From Arenicola marina (taxonomy: Eukaryota; Annelida; Polychaeta; Arenicolidae): a stretch of DNA of 64,000 nt. The notes under the pieces were generated by a model that saw nothing but the letters and a program-made list of their open reading frames with translations, had not been told where the DNA came from and did no database searches. Below, one piece after another: positions 10,633 to 19,955 of this stretch (position 1 is its first letter; each line of letters opens with the position of its first letter). A program made the translations under genes and the position numbers. The stretch is from the NCBI GenBank assembly GCA_964019135.1, contig OZ025255.1, positions 21,677,708-21,741,707 on the forward strand, written 5' to 3'.

Positions 10633-12233
10633 GGTGCGAGGATGAGCCTGTAGCTGTGGTCAGGGCTGGTACGATATGTCTGTTGGCTCTTGGTGCGAGG
10701 ATGAGCCTGTAGCTATGGTCAGGGCTGGTACGACTTGTCTGCTAGCTCTTGGTGCGAGGATGAGCCTGTAGCTGTGGTCAGGGCTGGTACGACTTGTCTG
10801 CTGGCTCTGGGTGCGAGGATGAGCCTGTAGCTGTGGTCAGGGCTGGTACGACTTGTCTGCTAGCTCTGGGTGCGAGGATGAGCCTGTAGCTCTGGTCAGG
10901 GCTGGTACGACATGTCTGCTAGCTCTGGGTGCGAGGATGGGCTTGTGGCTGTGGTCAGGGCTGGTACGATATGTCTGTTGGCTCTTGGTGCGAGGATGAG
11001 CCTGTAGCTGTGGTCAGGGCTGGTACGACTTGTCTGCTGGCTCTGGGTGCGAGGATGAGCCTGTAGCTGTGGTCAGGGCTGGTACGACTTGTCTGCTAGC
11101 TCTGGGTGCGAGGATGAGGCTGTAGCTGTGGTCAGGGCTGGTACGACTTGTCTGCTAGCTCTGGGTGCGAGGATGAGCCTGTAGCTATGGTCAGGGCTGG
11201 TACGACTTGTCTGCTAGCTCTGGGTGCGAGGATGAGCCTGTAGCTGTGGTCAGGGCTGGTACGACTTGTCTGCTAGCTCTGGGTGCGAGGATGAGCCTGT
11301 AGCTGTGGTCAGGGCTGGTACGACATGTCTGCTAGCTCTGGGTGCTAGGATGGGCCTGCGGCTGTGGTCAGGGCTGGTACGACTTGTCTGCTAGCTCTGG
11401 GTGCGAGGATGAGCCTGTAGCTGTGGTCAGGGCTGGTACGACATGTCTGCTGGCTCTGGGTGCGAGGATGGGCCTGCGGCTGTGGTCAGGGCTGGTACGA
11501 TATGTCTGTTGGCTCTGGGTGCGAGGATGGGCCTGTAGCTCTGGTCAGGGCTGGTACGACTTGTCTGCTAGCTCTGGGTGCGAGGATGAGCCTGTAGCTG
11601 TGGTCAGGGCTGGTACGACTTGTCTGCTAGCTCTGGGTGCGAGGATGAGCCTGTAGCTATGGTCAGGGCTGGTACGACTTGTCTGCTAGCTCTGGGTGCG
11701 AGGATGAGCCTGTAGCTGTGGTCAGGGCTGGTACGACTTGTCTGCTAGCTCTGGGTGCGAGGATGAGCCTGTAGCTATGGTCAGGGCTGGTACGACTTGT
11801 CTGCTAGCTCTGGGTGCGAGGATGAGCCTGTAGCTATGGTCAGGGCTGGTACGACTTGTCTGCTAGCTCTGGGTGCGAGGATGAGCCTGTAGCTGTGGTC
11901 AGGGCTGGTACGACTTGTCTGCTAGCTCTGGGTGCGAGGATGAGCCTGTAGCTCTGGTCAGGGCTGGTACGACATGTCTGCTAGCTCTGGGTGCGAGGAT
12001 GAGCCTGTAGCTATGGTCAGGGCTGGTACGACTTGTCTGCTAGCTCTGGGTGCGAGGATGAGCCTGTAGCTATGGTCAGGGCTGGTACGACTTGTCTGCT
12101 AGCTCTGGGTGCGAGGATGAGCCTGTAGCTGTGGTCAGGGCTGGTACGACATGTCTGCTGGCTCTGGGTGCGAGGATGGGCCTGCGGCTGTGGTCAGGGC
12201 TGGTACGATATGTCTGCTGGCTCTGGGTGCGAG
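10633..12233. repeat. 59-bp satellite, right block, copy 1
   Basis: About 27 further 59-bp units follow the MITE. Here GACATGTCTGC, GATATGTCTG and GGGCCTGCGGCTGTGG variants are common and partly periodic, implying unit-block duplication. The array ends abruptly at GAGTATGAACCACGCATG. Confidence 0.92.
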
Positions 12234-12539
12234 TATGAACCACGCATGTACAATGAATTTATGAGCGATATATCGCTTTACTTCGGGTGGGGACTTCCTA
12301 GCCAGGATGACAGATCCACAGGGCGTGGGTTGACGCTATTGCTCCTGCCTTTCGGACATGCTTCATCCAACCCAAATTCTTTGTCCCGGAAGGTTTTTTT
12401 GTCCGCTTTAGCCTTCATGTGTACACATATAGAATAAACCTTCAACTTTTCATTTCACCGGGAAATAGATCTGAAATGAATATATGCAGATATATAGGCC
12501 CATCCTGTTTGAACAAACGGTGACAAGGAACCACCTTAA
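12234..12539. other. non-repetitive spacer, no gene seen
   Basis: This short segment is conserved in copies 2 and 3 and contains AT-rich stretches and the phrase TTTTCATTTCACCGGGAAAT. No exon with credible splice borders was seen. Confidence 0.45.
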
Positions 12540-12750
12540 TAACAAATTATTGTAGTGTGCTCTGCCAGTGGCCGGTGTGGGGTTTGAATCCCACCCGTGG
12601 AAATGTCAATGTTTGTGTTGTAGAAAGATCCCATGACTTTTTCGCAAAGAGCAGGGGGCTCCTCATTTCCATTGTCGCGATAGGACATGGAGCCTTGGAA
12701 CACGTTACTTTTATGACTCGCATGCGGAAGTCAACATTTATAATAGATAT
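12540..12750 (+). mobile_element. tRNA-related SINE-like fragment, copy 1
   Basis: TAGTGTGCTCTGCCAGTGG followed by GTGGGGTTTGAATCCCAC resembles the second half of an A box and a T-arm with B box: a five-base stem GTGGG/CCCAC around GTTTGAAT. This is the usual look of a tRNA-derived SINE head. A full cloverleaf is not present and no 3' tail or flanking duplication was identified, so the right limit is approximate. It is retained in copies 2 (about 25741) and 3 (about 40338). Confidence 0.4.
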
Positions 12751-12755
12751 TGTGA

Positions 12756-12918
12756 CAGGGGCGGATCTAGGGGGGGTACGGGGGTTGCAACCCCCCCCCC
12801 TGGAAACCTGAACATACACTGTTAAAGTCGACTTCTCCGAGAACCCCCCCCCCCCCCCCCACGGGCGCAAGTTTTCAGAGAGCTCCCCCCCCACCCTTGG
12901 CAAATAGATCCGCCCCTG
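12756..12918. mobile_element. short hAT-type MITE, copy 1
   Basis: The element starts CAGGGGCGGATCTAG and ends TAGATCCGCCCCTG, with an 8-bp flank TATTGTGA (12748-12755) repeated as AATTGTGA (12919-12926). The body is dominated by G and C homopolymers around AACATACACTGTTAAAGTC. The CAGGGGCGG terminus and 8-bp duplication fit hAT. Orthologues are at 25957-26118 and 40554-40717, differing mainly in C-run length. Confidence 0.8.
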
Positions 12919-12949
12919 AATTGTGACACGTATTAGATATTGATATAGG

Positions 12950-13015
12950 TATTGCTAACTCGCATTGGGTAGGATATTGCTAACTCGCATTATACATTGC
13001 TAACTCGCAAGAGTT
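12950..13015. repeat. short tandem repeat around GCTAACTCGCA
   Basis: Three occurrences of ATTGCTAACTCGCA are spaced about 28-32 bp apart. The block is identical in copies 2 and 3. Confidence 0.6.
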
Positions 13016-13144
13016 GACTACGTTGTTCAGAATCTATTCGGGTCGAGACAATGAGTCAACACTGTATACCTTTTTTTCCTTTTTCGTTTGAAACGTGAGG
13101 ATTATGTTTGCGCGTGGGTAATCCCCAGCAGCCAAGCCCGACCG

Positions 13145-13492
13145 AGTGATTGGCTGGGCCACTCGCCAACCAAGGGTGACGTCACCGGATAGCGAGCGAG
13201 CGAAACCAGTGAGGGCGAGTTCTAAGCGAGGCAAGGCTGGCTGGGCGACCACTTGTACTGAAGTTTTATATTGCCTTCGCACACAGAGGCGTGCTCGTTT
13301 GCGGGCTGGGTGGGTGAAGGAGGGGGTTGTACAGAGTAGGGGAGGGAGACACCGTAACGTGGTCGGCGATCCGATGGGGCCATCAACACGCCGCAAAGAC
13401 GCCATTTTGAGTCACCGCAGTTGGCTGAGCTGGTTGATTCTGAGTTAAACTTGCAAGCACAGGTCCGCGTTAGTAATTAAGAGGTGAGTGTT
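13145..13492 (+). promoter_or_regulatory. CpG-rich promoter-like block with a splice donor, copy 1
   Basis: An inverted CCAAT box (GATTGGCTG at about 13147) is followed by a palindromic CRE, GTGACGTCAC at about 13177. The stretch then becomes CpG-rich, carries a YY1-like CGCCATTTTGAG (about 13400) and ends in a strong splice donor AAGAG|GTGAGT at about 13481. A second YY1-like AAAATGGCG lies at 13642. Together these resemble a TATA-less promoter and non-coding first exon. If real, its intron would span the 12-bp and 45-bp arrays and could splice to the coding exon at 17063. This linkage is inference; the TATA box near 16700 is an alternative promoter. Confidence 0.4.
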
Positions 13493-13674
13493 TCCGTTGG
13501 GTTCGGTTTGGAAGTGTTATTTTTTCCTTGCTCACTTCTCTGCAGGATATGGTGGGGCGAGGTTTCGGTCGTAAACTGAGTGTGACCTACAGCCTGACAC
13601 GGCGAAGCCTTGAGATAGCGGACGTAAACTGGAAGTAAACAAAATGGCGTTTTTTCCGAGACGTGCAATTGTGG

Positions 13675-14846
13675 CGTCGTGACCTGTGGCGTAACGTGTG
13701 GCGTAACGTGTGGCGTCGTAACGTGTGGCGTAACGTGTGGCGTAACATGTGGCGTAACGTGTGGTGTAACATGTGGCGTAACGTGTGGTGTAACATGTGG
13801 CGTAACGTGTGGTGTAACATGTGGCGTAACGTGTGGCGTAACGTGTGGCGTAACGTGTGGCGTAACATGTGGCGTAACATGTGGTGTAACGTGTGGTGTA
13901 ACATGTGGCGTAACATGTGGCGTAACGTGTGGTGTAACATGTGGCGTAACGTGTGGCGTAACGTGTGGCGTAACGTGTGGCGTAACGTGTGGCGTAACGT
14001 GTGGCGTAACGTGTGGCGTAACGTGTGGCGTAACGTGTGGCGTAACATGTGGCGTAACGTGTGGCGTAACGTGTGGCGTAACGTGTGGCGTAACATGTGG
14101 CGTAACGTGTGGCGTAACGTGTGGCGTAACGTGTGGCGTAACGTGTGGCGTAACGTGTGGCGTAACGTGTGGCGTAACGTGTGGCGTAACGTGTGGTGTA
14201 ACATGTGGCGTAACGTGTGGTGTAACATGTAGCGTAACATGTAGCGTAACGTGTGGCGTAACATGTGGCGTAACGTGTGGTGTAACATGTGGCGTAACGT
14301 GTGGTGTAACATGTGGCGTAACGTGTGGCGTAACGTGTGGCTAACGTGTGGCGTAACGTGTGGCGTAACGTGTGGTGTAACATGTGGCGTAACGTGTGGT
14401 GTAACATGTGGCGTAACGTGTGGTGTAACATGTGGCGTAACGTGTGGCGTAACATGTGGCGTAACGTGTGGCGTAACGTGTGGCGTAACGTGTGGCGTCG
14501 TGACGTGTGGCGTAACGTGTGGCGTAACGTGTGGCGTAACGTGTGGCGTAACGTGTGGCTAACGTGTGGCTAACGTGTGGCGTAACGTGTGGCGTAACGT
14601 GTGGCGTAACGTGTGGTGTAACATGTGGCGTAACGTGTGGTGTAACATGTGGCGTAACGTGTGGTGTAACGTGTGGTGTAACATGTGGCGTAACGTGTGG
14701 CGTAACGTGTGGCTAACGTGTGGCGTAACGTGTGGCGTAACGTGTGGTGTAACATGTGGCGTAACGTGTGGTGTAACATGTGGCGTAACGTGTGGTGTAA
14801 CATGTGGCGTAACGTGTGGTGTAACGTGTGGCGTAACGTGTGGCGT
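13675..14846. repeat. 12-bp CpG-dense minisatellite, copy 1 (about 97 units)
   Basis: The unit is GTAACGTGTGGC, giving one CpG within the unit and another across the unit joint. Variants convert both CpGs together, so CGTAACG becomes TGTAACA. A few units have lost one base (GTGGCTAACG) or gained GTC. Six frames stay open over long stretches because 12 is divisible by three, and the predicted peptides are low-complexity repeats, so it is not annotated as coding. The array abuts the 45-bp array directly, unlike in copies 2 and 3. Confidence 0.92.
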
Positions 14847-15730
14847 CGACATCAGTCACATCAGGAGGTGACGACGGTCACTTTACGGGTGTGGCATCAG
14901 TCACATTAGGTGACGACGGTCGCTTTACCGGTGTGACATCAGTCACATCAGGAGGTGACGACGGTCCCTTTACGGGTGTGGCATCAGTCACATTAGGTGA
15001 CGACGGTCGCTTTACGGGTGTGACATCAGTCACATTAGGAGGTGACGACGGTCACTGTACGGATGTGATATCAGCCACATTTGGAGTTGACGGCGGTCAC
15101 TTTACGGGTGTGACATCAGTCACATTAGGAGGTGACGATGGTCACTTTACGGATGTGACATCAGCCACATTAGGAGTTGACGATGGTCAATTTACGGGTG
15201 TGACATCAGTCACATTAGGACGTGACGACGGTCACTTTACGGGTGTGACATCTGTCTCATTAAGAGGTGACGACGGTCACTTTAAGGGTGTGGCATCAGT
15301 CACATTAGGAGGTGACGACGGTCACTTTACGGGTGTGACATCAGCCACATTAGGGGGTGACGACGGTCACTTTACGGGTGTGACATCAGTCACATTAGGA
15401 GGTGACGACGGTCACTCTACGGGTGTGACATCAGCCACATTAGGAGGTGACGACGGTCACTTTACGGGTGTGACATCAGTCACATTAGGAGGTGACGACG
15501 GTCACTTTACGGGTGTGACGTCAGCCACATTAGGAGGTGATGACGGTCACTTTACGGGTGTGACACCAGCCACATTAGGAGTTGACGACGGTCACTTTAC
15601 CGGTGTGACATCAGTCACATTAGGAGGTGACGACGGTCAATTTACGGGTGTGACATCAGTCACATTAGGAGGTGACGACGGGCACTTTAAGGGTGTGACA
15701 TCAGTCACATTAGGAAGTGACGACGACGGG
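14847..15730. repeat. 45-bp dyad-rich minisatellite, copy 1 (about 20 units)
   Basis: The unit combines GGTGACGACGGTCACTTTAC with GGGTGTGACATCAGTCACAT and TAGGA. Each unit contains two dyads of the form GTGAC-N4-GTCAC about 22-23 bp apart, so the 45-mer is a diverged dimer. The plus frame encodes a 15-residue repeat GDDGHFTGVTSVTLG without stops, because the period is divisible by three. No splice context or codon evidence supports translation. Past the array the sequence becomes non-repetitive. Confidence 0.9.
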
Positions 15731-16279
15731 TCGAGACTGCCGTTGGGATCAAGGGAGTTTAGCAGAATCAAGGACATACACCAATCTCGCAACAATAGTA
15801 ACATTAATATTTTGTTGCATTGTGATTGATGCCATAGTTGAAGGGTAGTCATGTAATGAACGCTAAAACTTAGTTAAATTTCGTATTTGCTCGTTGGATG
15901 GGAAGCGTTTATATCTCACATATGCTATTTGCTATGGCTTTACCCCAGCTTAAGGTTGTGTATTTTATGGAACTACATCTGCTTATGAGTTAAAAAATAC
16001 ATTAATCCGTGAATGGCAATGTAGGTGAATAAGAAATATGGCCACTGCGTGACCAGAACAAGTATTTTTCTTATGTAAATATATGGTGAGTCAGCATTGG
16101 CAAGCCCACACTTTGATTTGTTTAATTATGGGTTATATTTGGAATGCTATTGTAGGGGAACCGTAGTGGGGAGGGCGTCGGGGAGACAGCGTGTCTGGTA
16201 GCTAAGTAAGGCACCCGCGGGGAGAGGGGTCCAGCGGGATAGGTCGCCCAGTGCGAGGATCGGGGTGGGGTTGAGTGAC
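15731..16279. other. AT-rich spacer, no gene seen
   Basis: Non-repetitive sequence follows the 45-bp array and is nearly identical in all copies. It contains no recognisable exon. The conservation between copies only reflects recent duplication. Confidence 0.5.
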
Positions 16280-16685
16280 CGCTGGATGTGGCCAGGGTGG
16301 TCGCCGAGCGTGGGATGGGGTAGAGCCGGCCCCAACCACTTGAGAGGGAGACCCCCACAACATCCGCGGGGTGGGGTGGCACACTAACCGGATATGACAC
16401 CAGGCCAGGGGAGGGGCGGTGCGGACCGGGATGTGGCCAGGGTACTCCCGAGGGGTGGGGGGCAGAAGCTCTGACGGTGCCAGGGTGTCCCAGGGGGTGG
16501 GGCGGGCCCTATACAGGTTAGATAGATCGGGATGTGGCCAGGGTGCTCCCAGGGGGGTGGGGCGGGCCCTATGAAGGTTAGATAGAGCGGGATGTGGCCA
16601 GGGTACTCCCAGGGGTGGGGCGGGCCCTATGAAGGTTAGATAGAGCGGCATGTGGCCAGGGTACACCCAAGGGAGTGGGGGGGGG
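16280..16685. repeat. G-rich 60-bp minisatellite, copy 1
   Basis: GGATGTGGCCAGGGT recurs at about 16285, 16431, 16529, 16590 and 16649. The last three or four units share CCCAGGGG(G)TGGGGCGGGCCC and GAAGGTTAGATAGAGCG. It lies immediately upstream of a TATA box. The plus strand has runs of three or more G that could form quadruplexes. Reading frames on the minus strand are repeat translations. Confidence 0.8.
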
Positions 16686-16698
16686 ACCCAGGCTTTAC

Positions 16699-16708
16699 TT
16701 ATATAAAG
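16699..16708 (+). promoter_or_regulatory. TATA box upstream of the proline-rich gene, copy 1
   Basis: TTATATAAAG lies about 365 bp before the coding start and just after the G-rich minisatellite. An initiator-like purine-rich stretch follows at about 16730. An intron must lie between it and the acceptor at 17062, and its donor was not firmly identified. Orthologous boxes are at 31351-31360 and 45951-45960. Confidence 0.45.
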
Positions 16709-17072
16709 AGGGGAAGACCGGTGGGATGGAAAAAAGAGATGATCAGAGACTGACTGACTGCATGGATTTATAAAAAGAAATAAACTCAAGAAATGGAATA
16801 CATTGTTGAATCTCTATGTTAAAGTGGTGTCGCGAACGAAAGTGTCCGGAGTCAAGAACCTCACACTATTTATGAAACCCCAAGCTATAGCACATTGCTA
16901 TGTGAAGAAATCTATATCTGTTGCTCAGTCCAAACATCCAATGAATGTCAATACCTACATTGTATTGTATTGCAAACTTGCAGTATTTATCTTATTTTAT
17001 AGCTTTGTCTATTTCGCTACCTGCTATTAAGATAAATCAGGAGATTTCGTTTTGAATTGCAGCTACTTAAAT

Positions 17073-17609
17073 ATGGATAAGGACGCAGCTGGTGTATCCT
17101 CCTTGGTGAAGAATGAGGCAGCCATGGCCCAGGAGTTTCCGGCGCCAGCGGGGATGTACGCCTCCCAGCCACCCCCACCGGGGATGTACGCCTCCCAGCC
17201 ACCCCCACCGGGGATGTACGCCTCCCAGCCACCCCCACCGGGGATGTACCCGTCCCAGCCACCACCCCCGGCGGGAATGCACCTCGAGCAGCCACCCCCG
17301 GCGTACAGTGAGGCCATGATGGGCGTTCCAGGTCACGCGATGCAGCAGGGGCCTCAGCGACCGCACGTGCAGGCGGCCTCCACCGAAAGACCCAACTACC
17401 CCCGAGGCGTCCCGCCTCATCCCCAGGTGGTGGTGCCCGGCACGGTTCAACCGGGAAACCGGATGGCCGGCCAGACTGTGGTGGTCATGCGGCGGACGGA
17501 TTTGGAAGAAGTGGCCAGGCGCAACAGAAACACGAGGATGACCATCTGCGGCGTTATCATCGGCGTCAAGGTCATCGCCATTATCATCATCGTCATCATC
17601 TTCCACTAG
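17073..17609 (+). CDS. proline-rich PPxY tail-anchored membrane protein, copy 1
   Basis: Predicted 178-residue protein. The start ATG (context AAATATGG) follows a splice acceptor TTTTGAATTGCAG at 17062, so a 5' exon is non-coding or contributes little. Residues about 20-65 hold four tandem decapeptides of the type MYASQPPPPG, then PPPAYSE, a PPxY motif of the kind bound by WW domains. A middle region rich in Pro, Gln and His follows. The C terminus has a basic stretch RRNRNTR and then a hydrophobic helix ending VIAIIIIVIIFH. This topology predicts a tail-anchored protein with a cytosolic proline-rich domain. A role in membrane trafficking or WW/Nedd4-type recruitment is inferred from the motifs only. 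No LITAF cysteine domain is present and the family is not recognised. A perfect donor (CG|GTAAGTCGG at 17622) follows the stop, suggesting a 3'UTR intron. Confidence 0.75.
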   Translation: MDKDAAGVSSLVKNEAAMAQEFPAPAGMYASQPPPPGMYASQPPPPGMYASQPPPPGMYPSQPPPPAGMHLEQPPPAYSEAMMGVPGHAMQQGPQRPHVQAASTERPNYPRGVPPHPQVVVPGTVQPGNRMAGQTVVVMRRTDLEEVARRNRNTRMTICGVIIGVKVIAIIIIVIIFH

Positions 17610-19225
17610 ACTCTCCCTGCGGTAAGTCGGTGCACCGTTCGCTACGTGGTGCTGACGCTCAGTGGCGCTGACGCACCACTCCCTAGGTGGCGCTGGCACA
17701 CCGCTCGCCGCTGATGAAAACCAAGGAAAGCACTCGCTGAAACCAACGAACCGCTCGCAAGATGGAACCACATAACCGTTTCTAGGAAGAAGCCACCCAG
17801 TGTCTCCCCGATAAAGGCAAAACATAAGACGTTGAACTGTTCCTCAGAGTAAGCCAACGCACGAGTCGCCAGATGGAGGCACGCCAGGACTGGCCAGTAC
17901 CAGCGTCCTGTCTGATATACTGGCCGGGGGAACCAATTCATTGGATTAAGTGAGGACTACCGAATACAAATCGACGCATTCCCTCCTGTCCACGCTCTTG
18001 CGTCTCTAAAAACAATTTCCTGAGTTTTTAAAACTAGAGATTGTCTTTAAAATGGTAATCTTCGGCGGTGACACTGCTTTCAATCTGAAACATTCTTGAG
18101 CATGTGAAACAAAATTCTCTGAGGACCACTATGTGTGTCTTTCTATGACTAATGACATGGCGTCAGCAACGGCCTCCAACATATTGTATGTACGTGTCCG
18201 TGTCTCTGATATGTCTTCGAATCAAGGTGATGCACTTGCTCGTGCCTGAGGTCGAAGAATTGTGTACGACCCTCTGTCAATACTCATATTTGTGTTGGAT
18301 ATCAATGCTGCGTTATTTGTTATTCTTATGTTTTATTCGTTATTCGAATATAGTAGGTGATAACAGCCCCCCTCCCCCCCCCATAACAGCTCCGGCAACA
18401 GGACTCCTCTCTGACCTTGACCTTAACCACTGACGCGATACGATCTTGTGCATTGATTTGTCCTCCTCCTCGAAGTGACTGACGAATGAGGGACATTTTT
18501 GCAGTCCTTCGGCATATCGGGATTTGATGTTCATTGTGAAAACGTGAACTGCATATACAGATAGATATACCAATCTTTGCCCTGCTTACTCCCTGCTTTC
18601 GCCCTCCGACACGGTGCACTTTATTCGTAGTGAACCACGGAACTTTTTGGAACAATGCAGTTAACAACCGGTGCGCACAAAAGAATATTTCATCTATATT
18701 TGTCTTTTTTTGTATCGAAATGCCAACATAGGTTAATTTTACTCCTGAAATGATCATATTTGGGTTTGATACCATTCAGGAAAACATGGTGATTAAACTG
18801 AGATTTCATCAGTGGAAAATATGTAATGGTTTAACTTAGTTAATTCATGTTCCTGATAGTTTGTATAATAAGCAGATAAGATATTACTCAAGATGGTCTA
18901 TCAATAATCATGCATTGGTGGTTTAGCAAATTAGCGATTACTGGGTCTATGGTTAGTAGTTCTTTTTTGTGTTTGTATATATGTGGGTGAAGGAGTGGGG
19001 GGGTTGCGGGGGTGTCTGGGAGCACTCCCCATTTCAACAACCGACCACGACTCGATTCTCGTTCCAACGTGGGAAGCCGACCCGGGCCATTGTCGGTTGT
19101 CATTGCTGTTCATTGTTCATGATTATTACTCGCTTTTAATACCATGCATATTGTTCACTTCACAGTTATAAACTATTATGTAATTCTTTGGCGTGCTTTT
19201 TTATACACAATATGTGACATTTCGG
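17610..19225 (+). other. 3' untranslated or intronic region of the proline-rich gene, copy 1
   Basis: After the donor at 17622 no further coding exon was recognised. The stretch includes a C run at 18367-18381 whose length differs between copies and a G-rich tract near 18995. A poly(A) signal follows at 19226. The presumed acceptor of a 3'UTR intron was not located. Confidence 0.4.
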
Positions 19226-19251
19226 AATAAAGCTGATTTATTTTGAATAAA
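19226..19251 (+). terminator. poly(A) signals, copy 1
   Basis: Two AATAAA hexamers at 19226 and 19246 are followed by a T/G-rich stretch GGTTTTGTTTTTGTAGG, the normal arrangement of a cleavage site. They are the best candidate end for the transcript of the gene at 17073-17609. Confidence 0.5.
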
Positions 19252-19416
19252 AAAATGGTTTTGTTTTTGTAGGCAACATATATTCTCAAGTCGGGGGTCA
19301 TGTTATGCAAAGACCAAAAGTGGTAAAAGCCTCCTGAATATATAACCAATCAATCATGTTATGCAAAACATGCGGAGAGTTTACATTTTACTTCGTCGTG
19401 ACCTGGGAACATGACC

Positions 19417-19955
19417 CAGTGGCGGATCCAGCGGGGGGGCTACTGCGGCTATAGCCCCCCCCCCTGGTCAAGCCGCAGAAGCCCCCCCACCGACAGGTTT
19501 AGCTCCCGAGAATAAAGCAGCCTATCGCTGTTCACGAGCAGCAACCTAATGCTGGAGAAGGACCAGTGCCCCCCTCCCCCCCCCGCTTCCGCCGCTTATG
19601 CACTGTAATCCCGAAATTCAAGCCCCCCAGGGACGGATCTAGGGGGGGGGGGTTACGGGGTTGCAACCCCCCCCCCCTTGGGAATCTGAACATACACTGT
19701 TAAAGTCCGCGCATCCCTCCCCCCCCCCCCCTCCTGGGCGCAAGTTTTTCAGAGAGCACCCCCCACTCCCCCGGTCGGAAGTTTTCAGAGGGCAACCCCC
19801 CCTTGGCAAATTCCGCGATCCGCCCCTGTCCCCACCCCCCCCCCCCCTAAAGTTGGATTAACCCCTGTAGTATGCCCTGTAATCGCGAAATGCAAGCCTC
19901 CCCACCCTCTAAAGTCTGAATCAGCCCCTGTGACCCCCCACCCCCCCGCCCCCAA
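19417..19955. mobile_element. nested C-rich hAT-type MITEs, copy 1
   Basis: CAGTGGCGGATCCAG at 19417 is a hAT-like terminus. A second element lies inside or next to it from CAGGGACGGATCTAG (19628) to GATCCGCCCCTG (19828) and shares AACATACACTGTTAAAGTC with the MITE at 12756. More C runs and TGAATCAGCCCCTGTG-like ends follow to 19955. Mononucleotide C/G tracts make up much of the sequence. The nesting order and target duplications cannot be settled by eye. Confidence 0.65.

Noticed and set aside
9190-12233. Regular 59-bp repeats resembling a CRISPR array
   Set aside because: Units are contiguous with no unique spacers, the context is eukaryotic, and no cas-like genes are present.
12579-12602. 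A complete tRNA gene
   Set aside because: Only a T-arm and B-box-like segment is recognisable, with no acceptor stem, D-arm or anticodon arm, so it is listed as SINE-like only.
17067-17825. 252-codon minus-strand frame opposite the proline-rich gene
   Set aside because: It is a shadow of the GC-rich coding repeats and contains low-complexity D and RG runs.
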